The notes below the pieces were generated by a model. It saw nothing but the letters and a program-made list of their open reading frames with translations, had not been told where the DNA came from and did not search any database. 64,000 nucleotides of DNA, taken from an uncultured Eubacteriales bacterium (lineage in GTDB: Bacteria; Bacillota; Clostridia; Oscillospirales; Acutalibacteraceae). Where the stretch lies: contig CAKSHH010000005.1 of the NCBI GenBank assembly GCA_934456435.1, positions 112,575-176,574 of the forward strand, read 5' to 3'. The first letter of the stretch is position 1, and every line of letters begins with the position of its first letter. Made by a program: the position numbers and the translations under genes. This document shows, one piece after another, positions 17,710 through 25,137 of the stretch.

Positions 17710-19194
17710 ATGGCAACTGCAAGTACAAGCATCTATAAGGACATTCAAACGCGCACCGGGGGCGATATTTATATCGGTGTCGTCGGTCCCGTAAGAACGG
17801 GAAAATCAACGTTTATCAAGAGATTTATGGATTCGCTCGTTATCCCGAATATTGATGACATCAGCAAGAAAGAACGTGCAACCGACGAGCTGCCGCAATC
17901 TGCATCGGGCAGGACTATTATGACAACGGAGCCGAAATTCATTCCCGAAAATGCCGTTGAAATCAATCTTCCCGACAACGCACATTTCAGCGTGCGAATG
18001 ATTGACTGCGTCGGATACATCGTGCCGAGCTCGCTCGGATATATTGAAAACGATCAGCCGCGTATGGTCAAAACACCGTGGTTTGATAAAGAAATCCCGT
18101 TCAATATGGCGGCGGAAATCGGAACACAAAAGGTCATAACGGAGCATTCGACAATCGGTCTCGTTATCACAACGGACGGCTCAATAAGTGACATTCCGCG
18201 CGACGAATATGCCGAGGCCGAGGAAAGAGTTGTCGGAGAGCTTAAGGAGCTTAACAAGCCTTTCATTGTTCTTCTAAACAGCACGGAACCGGACAGCGAT
18301 AATGTCAGAAAGATGGGTGCAGACCTCTCTTCAAAGTACAACGTTCCTGTTATGCCGGTAAACTGTCTTGAGCTTGACGAAGAAAAAATCAAGGCAATAT
18401 TGGCTCAGATTCTCTTTGAGTTCCCGATTCAGGAGGTCTGTGTTGAGCTTCCCGGCTGGGTAACTTCACTCGAAAAGAACCATTGGCTCAAGCGCGATAT
18501 TTTCGACAGCATTAAAAAGGAAGCTTCCTCGCTCAGCCGTATTCGCGATGTTAATGCATTTTCGGCTTCGCTCAACCGCTGTAAATACATCGGAAAGGCT
18601 TTGATGAACAGTCTTGACCTTTCGGAGGGAAGCGCGGTTGTCACGGCAACGGTAGACAACACAATGTTTTATAAAATCCTTGCCGAAAAGACGAAGCTGA
18701 ATATAGAGAACGAGGAAGACCTTATGAGCTGTATCGGCGAACTTGCCGAAACCAAAAAAGCTTACGACAGAATCAAAAATGCACTTGACGAGGTTGAGGC
18801 AACAGGCTACGGAATTGTGATGCCCACAATGGAAGAACTGCACCTTGAAGAACCCGAAATCATGAAACAGGGCGGAAAATACGGCGTCAGACTCAAGGCT
18901 TCCGCTCCGTCGATACACATGATGAAGGTCAACACAAACACCGAGGTCGCTCCGCTCGTCGGCAGCGAATCACAGTCCGAGGATCTTGTTATGTACCTGC
19001 TCAAGGAGTTTGAGGAAAACCCGACACAGATTTGGGAGTCAAACATTTTCGGCAAATCACTTCATGAGCTTGTGAACGAGGGACTGCACAACAAACTGTT
19101 CAGAATGCCGACCGATGCGAGAATGAAGCTTCAGGAGACCCTCGAAAAAGTCATAAACGAGGGCTGCAGCGGATTAATTTGTATAATCCTGTAA
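17710..19194 (+). CDS. spoIVA: Stage IV sporulation protein A (spore coat base ATPase)
   Basis: This 494-residue protein is the full SpoIVA length. The N-terminal GTPase-like ATPase domain has the Walker A GVVGPVRTGKSTFIKRF, a TEPKFIPENAVE segment and MIDCVGY as Walker B. The middle and C-terminal domains follow, ending in GLICIIL, the conserved tail that anchors SpoIVA to SpoVM. The protein polymerises on the forespore surface using ATP and forms the platform for coat assembly. The start ATG 17710 has GGAGG 7 bp upstream. A 25-bp tandem duplication straddles its stop codon. Confidence 0.97.
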   Translation: MATASTSIYKDIQTRTGGDIYIGVVGPVRTGKSTFIKRFMDSLVIPNIDDISKKERATDELPQSASGRTIMTTEPKFIPENAVEINLPDNAHFSVRMIDCVGYIVPSSLGYIENDQPRMVKTPWFDKEIPFNMAAEIGTQKVITEHSTIGLVITTDGSISDIPRDEYAEAEERVVGELKELNKPFIVLLNSTEPDSDNVRKMGADLSSKYNVPVMPVNCLELDEEKIKAILAQILFEFPIQEVCVELPGWVTSLEKNHWLKRDIFDSIKKEASSLSRIRDVNAFSASLNRCKYIGKALMNSLDLSEGSAVVTATVDNTMFYKILAEKTKLNIENEEDLMSCIGELAETKKAYDRIKNALDEVEATGYGIVMPTMEELHLEEPEIMKQGGKYGVRLKASAPSIHMMKVNTNTEVAPLVGSESQSEDLVMYLLKEFEENPTQIWESNIFGKSLHELVNEGLHNKLFRMPTDARMKLQETLEKVINEGCSGLICIIL

Positions 19195-19230
19195 ATTCAC
19201 TTTTTGTATAATCCTGTAAATTCACTTTTT
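19181..19230 (+). repeat. Perfect 25-bp tandem duplication across the spoIVA stop
   Basis: The unit gtataatcctgtaaattcac plus five T occurs at 19181-19205 and again at 19206-19230 with no mismatch. The first copy encodes the last residues (CIIL) and stop of SpoIVA; the second is untranslated and abuts the -35 of the next gene. Confidence 0.95.
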
Positions 19231-19233
19231 TAA

Positions 19234-19261
19234 TTGACATTCAGCGAATTAGTAGTATAAT
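19234..19261 (+). promoter_or_regulatory. Consensus sigma-A promoter for the Na+/H+ antiporter gene
   Basis: TTGACA (19234-19239), a 16-bp spacer and TATAAT (19256-19261) are perfect consensus hexamers. They start 4 bp after the 25-bp duplication. Leader of about 47 nt. Confidence 0.75.
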
Positions 19262-19314
19262 AATTTTTCGGACAAAACAATGCATTTGTTAAGATTGCAA
19301 AGGAAGTAGATACA

Positions 19315-20601
19315 ATGAATTTTGATGTGTTGAAAATTCTGTTTTATCTGGCAATTATTCTGCTTGCCACAAAGGGAATGGGAATCCTATCCAGAATGTG
19401 CGGATTGCCCCAGGTAGTCGGAATGGTTATCGCAGGACTTCTTATCGGACCTGCAATATTCAGTCAGATAAACGGTATACCGTTCAACGGAATTATAAAC
19501 CCTACGCAAGAGGAAATGGACGTTCTGAAAACATTTTCGCAAATCGGAGTTGTGCTGATCCTCTTTTCGAGCGGACTTGAAACCGACACAAGGGAGCTTC
19601 GCAAAAGTGGATTTGCCGCAACGATGGTTGCGACGATGGGCGTTATCGTTCCCATCGCTCTCGGAACGGTTGTAACGGCACTTTTCATGGGCGGAATCGA
19701 AACGCTCAAGGAGCATGATACACTTATGAATGCGCTGTTTGTCGGCTGTATTCTTGCCGCCACCAGCGTCGGAATAACGGTCGAAACCCTACGTGAGCTC
19801 GGTAAGCTGAAAACCAAAGTCGGCACAACGATACTCAGCGCCGCAATCATTGACGATGTTCTCGGTATTGTCGCGCTGAGCCTTATAACCAGCCTTGACG
19901 GTGACGGAAGCGTCGGTATGACTTTGCTCAAGTCTCTCGGCTTTTTTGCCGTCGGAATCGGTCTCGGCTTCCCGTTGAAGTATCTTTTTGTGTGGATTTG
20001 CAAGCGTTATCCACACAGCCGCAGAACAAGCATTTTTGCTCTTGCGGTTTGCTTCATTTACGCCTACGCCGCCGAAACATTCTTCGGAATTGCCGCAATT
20101 ACAGGCGCATTTCTTGCAGGAATTATGCTCAGCGGACTTAAAGACACCGACTTTGTTGATAAAAAAGTGCTTACAAACGGTTATATGATTTTCTCACCGA
20201 TCTTCTTTGCATATATCGGAATAAGCGCGGATTTCAGCTCGTTTAAGCCCTCTGACCTTTTGTTCGGACTTGTGTTCGTTGCAGTCGGAATAATCGGCAA
20301 AATCGTCGGCTGCGGCTCCGTCGCAAGACTCTGCCGCTACAACACGAGGGATTCGGCAACGATCGGTTTCGGAATGATTGCGCGCGGCGAGGTGGCACTT
20401 GCCGTCTACACGACAGGTCACAGCCTGATAAGAGACAGCGGCGGAATCAACCCATTGATTGCAACAATTATGCTTATCGTTATTTCTTCGATCCTCTGCC
20501 CCGTTCTTCTCAAACTTGTTTTCGGAAACCATAAACACGAGGAATCTCACCCGACAACGCTTCACAATGTCGACACTCAATCGCTTGAGGGCGGGTTCTG
20601 A
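19315..20601 (+). CDS. CPA2-family cation/proton antiporter
   Basis: This 428-residue membrane protein has about 12-13 TM segments. It has the CPA2 hallmarks GLPQVVGMVIAGLLIGP near the N-terminus, and SAAIIDDVLGIVALSL, whose paired Asp residues bind the cation in NapA-type antiporters. LAGIMLSGL and GMIARGEVAL are also typical. There is no C-terminal TrkA/RCK domain, unlike KefB/C. It likely exchanges Na+ or K+ for H+. The start is ATG 19315 after AAGGAAGT. It is monocistronic, with its own consensus promoter. Confidence 0.92.
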   Translation: MNFDVLKILFYLAIILLATKGMGILSRMCGLPQVVGMVIAGLLIGPAIFSQINGIPFNGIINPTQEEMDVLKTFSQIGVVLILFSSGLETDTRELRKSGFAATMVATMGVIVPIALGTVVTALFMGGIETLKEHDTLMNALFVGCILAATSVGITVETLRELGKLKTKVGTTILSAAIIDDVLGIVALSLITSLDGDGSVGMTLLKSLGFFAVGIGLGFPLKYLFVWICKRYPHSRRTSIFALAVCFIYAYAAETFFGIAAITGAFLAGIMLSGLKDTDFVDKKVLTNGYMIFSPIFFAYIGISADFSSFKPSDLLFGLVFVAVGIIGKIVGCGSVARLCRYNTRDSATIGFGMIARGEVALAVYTTGHSLIRDSGGINPLIATIMLIVISSILCPVLLKLVFGNHKHEESHPTTLHNVDTQSLEGGF

Positions 20602-20609
20602 TATAACAG

Positions 20610-20651
20610 AAAAAGCACGGCTTACAGATAACCTGCAAGCCGTGCTTTTTT
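20610..20651. terminator. Bidirectional intrinsic terminator
   Basis: AAAAAGCACGGCTT pairs with AAGCCGTGCTTTTTT around a 12-nt loop. It serves both the plus-strand antiporter gene and the minus-strand DUF4832-type gene, whose stop lies at its edge. Confidence 0.85.
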
Positions 20652-21960
20652 AGTTTACTTTTCCGATTATAAACCTGTCCTTTGCTCCTGTGTTTGAGAG
20701 CCTGACAGCGTGACCGCCGTCAAAAAGGCTGTCGATACGAATATAAATCTCATCACCATTTTTAAGGTCGACAACAGCAGTAAAATACTCGGTTTTTCCG
20801 GGCATAAGGGTTGAAATATGCTGTCCTGTTTTCTTCTCCGAGGCTTCGGTTCCGATATAAACGGCAGGGTCGGCATAAATCGGTGCAACACCCGTATTTT
20901 TAACTCCGACACGGATATATGCCTTTCCGAAAAATTTTCTTACCGTTACGCTTGTAACCGTGAAATCATAACCGAGCGATGCCGACGCATTTTTCGCAAC
21001 GTTGATTTCGTCCTGCGAAAGTCCGCCGTTAAAGGCAGTCTGCATCATAAGCCACGAGCAATGTGTTTTCTTTACACACTCGTCAAACGGCTGATAGTCG
21101 TCCGTGACAGTATTTTTCAGAAAGTTTTCCTGACCTTCGGGACGAAATTCGCCGCCGATTGCCTGTGATTTCCACACACCCGTTTGAAGCGACTTTTTCA
21201 TCTTGGTGTAAAAATAATAATTTTTACTGTCGTTCAAGGTCTCAAAAGTAAATGAATCATCGTGAAAACCTATTTTACCGTTTCCCGTGCCGGGAGTTCC
21301 GGGATAGCGCGTAAGAATTTTGGTTTGCTTAAAGCTTCTTTCAAAGGCACGTATAACCTGCTTTTTCTGCTTGCCGGAAGCCATTGCCTGTTTAATCGAA
21401 GTGCAGACGTGCCACTCTCCCCAATGACCTATAAGCCCTGTTGTTATATACGCGATTCTTCCGTCACCGTCATATTCATCGGCAAGCTTTCCGACAAACT
21501 TAACAAGAAAATCAATAAGCCGCTGATCGCTGTAATCGGGACTGACTCCTCCTCCGTATTCATCATAAGGATATTTTTTAACACCCATATCCCATATAAA
21601 CTGAGGAACAGCTTTTTCACCGATTTCAGCATTCGGGTAATCAAGAAAAATGCGAAATACCGCCTGATGCCCACGCGACGAAATTTTCTCCAGATACGGT
21701 TCAAGGCCTTCTCTTATTTTGTATTCTCCGCTGTCATCAACAAGAGCCGACATAGGCACATAGAACCATTCCATACTGTACGGAACAGACTCATCTGCGC
21801 CGTCCTCGCTGTAAAACGGAATAAAGCCTTTCATCGGGTTTCCGTAAGCCGTTTCATATTCAATTTCCGTCGCCGTAAAGCCGGGATAATTTCCGAAAAG
21901 CAAAACAACTGCGAGTATCAAAACATTAAGTCTGATTAGTATTTTAAGTAAAAATTTCAT
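20650..21960 (-). CDS. DUF4832/DUF4874-type putative exported TIM-barrel protein
   Basis: This 436-residue protein has an N-terminal hydrophobic segment (ILIRLNVLILAVVLLFGNY) that looks like a signal peptide or anchor. The sequence then has a beta-galactosidase-like barrel (GLIGHWGEWHV, MEWFYVPMSALVDD) and a C-terminal beta-sandwich, matching DUF4874 plus DUF4832. The enzymatic role is not established; a glycoside-binding or hydrolysing role is a guess. ATG 21960 is chosen because AAAGGAGGAAGTT precedes it; a longer in-frame start at 22050 lacks one. It follows asnB and has its own promoter. Confidence 0.78.
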   Translation of the reverse strand: MKFLLKILIRLNVLILAVVLLFGNYPGFTATEIEYETAYGNPMKGFIPFYSEDGADESVPYSMEWFYVPMSALVDDSGEYKIREGLEPYLEKISSRGHQAVFRIFLDYPNAEIGEKAVPQFIWDMGVKKYPYDEYGGGVSPDYSDQRLIDFLVKFVGKLADEYDGDGRIAYITTGLIGHWGEWHVCTSIKQAMASGKQKKQVIRAFERSFKQTKILTRYPGTPGTGNGKIGFHDDSFTFETLNDSKNYYFYTKMKKSLQTGVWKSQAIGGEFRPEGQENFLKNTVTDDYQPFDECVKKTHCSWLMMQTAFNGGLSQDEINVAKNASASLGYDFTVTSVTVRKFFGKAYIRVGVKNTGVAPIYADPAVYIGTEASEKKTGQHISTLMPGKTEYFTAVVDLKNGDEIYIRIDSLFDGGHAVRLSNTGAKDRFIIGKVN

Positions 21961-21978
21961 AACTTCCTCCTTTTTCAT

Positions 21979-22007
21979 ATCATAGCTTTTTTTATAAATA
22001 AAGTCAA
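21979..22007 (-). promoter_or_regulatory. Sigma-A-like promoter for the DUF4832-type gene
   Basis: The minus strand reads TTGACT (22007-22002), 17 bp, TATGAT (21984-21979). The -35 directly follows the asnB hairpin arm. Confidence 0.5.
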
Positions 22008-22041
22008 GGAGCTGTAAAAAGTTTACGCTTCTTACAGCTCC
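22008..22041 (-). terminator. Hairpin downstream of asnB
   Basis: GGAGCTGTAA (22008-22017) and TTACAGCTCC (22032-22041) form a 10-bp stem. The following tract on the minus strand, TTGACTTTATTTATAAA, is T-rich but broken, so termination is probably partial. Confidence 0.6.
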
Positions 22042-22046
22042 GTGTT

Positions 22047-23879
22047 TCACACATATTTGACCTTATAATGCCTGAGCCAGTAATCAAACTGAATAAAGTA
22101 TGCAATAGTTTGCGGCGTAGTCATAAGCTGACCGTACCACGGCTGGCTCTTGTTTTCTTTGAGAAGCTCCTGCAGCTTTTCTTTTTTTATGAAGTCAAAA
22201 AGCGGTGATGTTCCGTCGTCAATTATACTTTGCAGACGCTTTGAAACGGCAGACAAATAATTCGGATTATGCGTTTTCGGATAGGGGCTCTTCTTTCGCC
22301 ACAGGACCTCGTCGGGCAGATACCCTTTCATTGCTTCGCGCAAAAGTCCCTTTTCATATCCGTTATGGTCTTTCATCTCCCAAGGAACATTATAGAGATA
22401 CTCAACTATTCTGTGGTCACAGAACGGAACTCTGACCTCAAGCGAGGAATACATACTCATTCTATCCTTACGGTCAAGCAGGGTCTGCATAAACCAGTCA
22501 AGATTCAGCTTCATCATCTGTGCCGTTTTGCTGTCGTCCTCGTTCATACTGTCTCTGAGCGGTGCAGAATCGGCTGTCAGCTTATACCGAGAATAAACAT
22601 ACTCATCGGCGTCAATTCTCTCCATAAATTCATCCTTGATAAATGAGGTTCTGTAAGCAGTTGACTGAGCCCACGGAAAACCCTCAGCCGAGCGAATCGT
22701 CTTATCCCTGTACCACGGGTAGCCGCCGAAAATCTCATCGGCACATTCGCCCGAAAGTGCAACCGTTCCCTCCTGCTTAATCGCTCGGCAAAGCAAAAGC
22801 ATCGAGGAATCGACATCAGCCATACCGGGCAAATCACGCGCATCCACGGCGGCATACAGAGCTTCAACGAGCTCATCGGTATCAATGATTATCCAATGGT
22901 GCTCTCCGCCGAGGTAATCCGCCATTGTTCGGATAAAGTGCGGATCGGAATTAGGCTGAAATTTTGATTTCTTAAAATACTTTTCATTATCAACGTAGTC
23001 AACCGAAAAGGTGTGCAATACCTCTCCACTTTTGCGGAACTCTTCGTTTGTGACCGAAGAAATGAGACTTGAATCCAGCCCGCCCGAAAGAAACGTACAC
23101 AGCGGCACATCGGAAACAAGCTGTCTTTTTATTGAGTCTGTTACAAGATACCGCACCTTTTCAACAGTCTGCTCAAAGCTGTCCTCGTGCTCATGAGCTT
23201 CGACGTTCCAATATCGGTGTATAGTCATTCCCGTGCTGTCATAAATTGCGTAATGTGCCGGCCTTATTTCGCTGATATTCTTGAAAACTCCGCACCCCGG
23301 TGTTCTTCCCGGACCGATAAGCATAATTTCGCAAAGCGACCTCAAATCCATCTGAGCTTCAATTTCCGGGTGCTCAAGCAACGATTTGATTTCCGACGCA
23401 AACACAAAACCGCTCTTGCAAATTGAATAAAACAGCGGCTTTACACCCATTCTGTCCCTTGCAACAAACAGCTTTTTGCTGCCGTGCTCCCAAACGGCAA
23501 AGGAGAAAATTCCATTAAAATATTCAACGCATTTTTCCCTGTATTCGCAATAGGCTTTCAGCACTACCTCGGTGTCCGAATGACTGAAGAAATTATAGCC
23601 GCGGCTCTCCAGGTTGTTTCTTATTTCGTCCGTATTGTAGAGCTCACCGTTGTAGCAAATAGTGAACACGTCCCCTGCAACGGCATAGGTCATCGGCTGT
23701 TTGCCCTTTTCGATATCCACGACCGCAAGCCGCCTGTGCATCAGAACGGCATCCGACGAAAAATACTCTCCGTGCTGGTCGGGACCTCTCGAATAGAGCT
23801 TGTTCTGCATATTGTAAAAATAGCTTTCATAGTCTTTTAAGTCCCTTGAAAAAGAGACCTGTCCGCATATTCCGCACAT
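22047..23879 (-). CDS. asnB: Asparagine synthetase (glutamine-hydrolysing)
   Basis: This 610-residue two-domain enzyme has MCGICGQVSF at the N-terminus, with Cys2 the glutaminase nucleophile, then MHRRLAVVDIEKGKQPM and ICYNGELYN. The synthetase domain has the pyrophosphate loop TFLSGGLDSSLISS and SGECADEIFGGYPWY. It makes asparagine from aspartate, glutamine and ATP. It starts 6 bp after spoIIID and is therefore probably a mother-cell gene here, like AsnO of Bacillus subtilis, although that role is inferred from position. Confidence 0.95.
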   Translation of the reverse strand: MCGICGQVSFSRDLKDYESYFYNMQNKLYSRGPDQHGEYFSSDAVLMHRRLAVVDIEKGKQPMTYAVAGDVFTICYNGELYNTDEIRNNLESRGYNFFSHSDTEVVLKAYCEYREKCVEYFNGIFSFAVWEHGSKKLFVARDRMGVKPLFYSICKSGFVFASEIKSLLEHPEIEAQMDLRSLCEIMLIGPGRTPGCGVFKNISEIRPAHYAIYDSTGMTIHRYWNVEAHEHEDSFEQTVEKVRYLVTDSIKRQLVSDVPLCTFLSGGLDSSLISSVTNEEFRKSGEVLHTFSVDYVDNEKYFKKSKFQPNSDPHFIRTMADYLGGEHHWIIIDTDELVEALYAAVDARDLPGMADVDSSMLLLCRAIKQEGTVALSGECADEIFGGYPWYRDKTIRSAEGFPWAQSTAYRTSFIKDEFMERIDADEYVYSRYKLTADSAPLRDSMNEDDSKTAQMMKLNLDWFMQTLLDRKDRMSMYSSLEVRVPFCDHRIVEYLYNVPWEMKDHNGYEKGLLREAMKGYLPDEVLWRKKSPYPKTHNPNYLSAVSKRLQSIIDDGTSPLFDFIKKEKLQELLKENKSQPWYGQLMTTPQTIAYFIQFDYWLRHYKVKYV

Positions 23880-23885
23880 AACGAA

Positions 23886-24143
23886 TCACCTCATTCTCTT
23901 TCCCTTATATTTCTCCCTTGTTGCAATTCCGCCCCTAATATGACGCTGTGCTTTGTTTATATCAAGTATTTCCCTGACCTCCCTGGATAATCCGGGATCA
24001 ATTTCCTCAAGTTTTCGGGTGACATCCGTATGTACTGTTGATTTTGATATTCCGAACACCTTTGCGGCGGCTCTGACAGTCGATTTATTTTTAACGATGT
24101 ATTCGCCGAGTTCAACCGAACGAATCCGAGCTATCTCATTCAA
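23886..24143 (-). CDS. spoIIID: Sporulation transcription factor SpoIIID
   Basis: This 85-residue DNA-binding protein has a helix-turn-helix, AAAKVFGISKSTVHTDV, and the C-terminal RGGIATREKYKGKR, both diagnostic of SpoIIID. In the mother cell it activates and represses sigma-E genes and helps make sigma-K. The start is TTG 24143 with GGGAGG 8 bp before it; the nearby ATG at 24139 is out of frame. The ribosome-binding site lies in the 3' arm of the hairpin that terminates metA. It is probably co-transcribed with asnB. Confidence 0.93.
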   Translation of the reverse strand: MNEIARIRSVELGEYIVKNKSTVRAAAKVFGISKSTVHTDVTRKLEEIDPGLSREVREILDINKAQRHIRGGIATREKYKGKRMR

Positions 24144-24194
24144 AAGAAAAACCTCCCGAATTTACATATCAATAATTGATATGTCCGGGAGGTT
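24141..24194 (-). terminator. Long metA terminator hairpin containing the spoIIID ribosome-binding site
   Basis: On the minus strand AACCTCCCG pairs with CGGGAGGTT (outer arms 24186-24194 / 24150-24158), and ACATATCAAT pairs with ATTGATATGT inside (24175-24184 / 24164-24173). The stem is followed by TTTTTCTTTT. GGGAGG in the 3' arm is the Shine-Dalgarno of spoIIID. Confidence 0.75.
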
Positions 24195-24203
24195 AAAAAT
24201 ATG
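24176..24203 (-). promoter_or_regulatory. Possible sigma-E promoter of spoIIID
   Basis: The minus strand reads CATATT (24203-24198), 14 bp, CATATCAA (24183-24176), resembling sigma-E elements at their usual spacing. spoIIID is a sigma-E gene in Bacillus. The -10 is formed by half of the inner palindrome of the terminator. Confidence 0.45.
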
Positions 24204-24205
24204 TC

Positions 24206-25120
24206 TTAAATCATTTCGATATCGTACGGAGTTGTCTGATATACGAAATAGTTGAGCCAGTTTGAAAACAGAAGATTAGCGTGCGATCTCCATGTAATAA
24301 GCGGCTCCTTTGTCGGATCATCGTTCGGAAAATAGTTCTTCGGAATGTCAATATCAAGACCCTTTTCAAGATCTCTCAGATATTCATTTTTGAGGGTGTC
24401 TCGGTCGTATTCCGAATGTCCCGTGACAAAAATCTGTCTGCCCTTGTTCGTCGAAACGGCATAAACTCCCGTTTCTGGCGAAGAAGCAAGAATCTTTAAG
24501 CCCTTGGTTTTCTTTATGTCCTCCGTGAGCACGGTCGTGTGTCTCGACTGCGGAACCATAAAGGTATCATCAAAGCCACGGAACAGAATGGACCTTTTGT
24601 AATCAACCCTGTGCGAAAAAACGCCGAATATCTTTTTGTCAAGCTCATGCTTCTTTATGCCGAAGTGGTAATAAAGTCCGGCCTGAGCACCCCAGCAAAT
24701 ATGAAATGTACTCGTTACATGAGTCTTGCTCCATTCCATAATCTTGCAAAGCTCGTCCCAGTACTCAACGTCCTCAAAAGCAAGGTGTTCAACGGGTGCA
24801 CCGGTTATCACCATACCGTCGTATTTGTTATCCTTGATCTCATCGAATGTCTTATAAAAGGCAAGAAGATGACCCTCGGACGTATTCTTCGACTTGTGCG
24901 ATGTCGTGTACATCATTTCAAGCTCAACCTGAAGCGGTGTGTTGCCGAGAAGTCTTGCGAACTGGGTTTCGGTTTCAATTTTTTTCGGCATCAAATTGAG
25001 CAAAAGAATTTTCAACGGACGTATATCCTGCTTGACGGCTCTTTTTTCGGTCATAACAAAAATGTTCTCGTTGTGAAGAACCTTGACGGCAGGCAGTCCG
25101 TTAGGTATTTTAATTGGCAT
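24206..25120 (-). CDS. metA: Homoserine O-acetyltransferase (MetA type)
   Basis: This 304-residue cytoplasmic enzyme is full-length for MetA. It carries LLNLMPKKIETETQFARLL and HICWGAQAGLYYHFGI with the acyl-accepting Cys. The His/Glu pair falls in FVTGHSEYDRDTL. Residue 111 is Glu (VITGAPVE), which published work on Bacillus MetA ties to acetyl-CoA rather than succinyl-CoA use. It acylates homoserine for methionine synthesis. It lies 17 bp downstream of metY, whose product takes O-acetylhomoserine, so the two steps match. Confidence 0.93.
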   Translation of the reverse strand: MPIKIPNGLPAVKVLHNENIFVMTEKRAVKQDIRPLKILLLNLMPKKIETETQFARLLGNTPLQVELEMMYTTSHKSKNTSEGHLLAFYKTFDEIKDNKYDGMVITGAPVEHLAFEDVEYWDELCKIMEWSKTHVTSTFHICWGAQAGLYYHFGIKKHELDKKIFGVFSHRVDYKRSILFRGFDDTFMVPQSRHTTVLTEDIKKTKGLKILASSPETGVYAVSTNKGRQIFVTGHSEYDRDTLKNEYLRDLEKGLDIDIPKNYFPNDDPTKEPLITWRSHANLLFSNWLNYFVYQTTPYDIEMI

Positions 25121-25137
25121 TTAAATCACTCTTTTAA

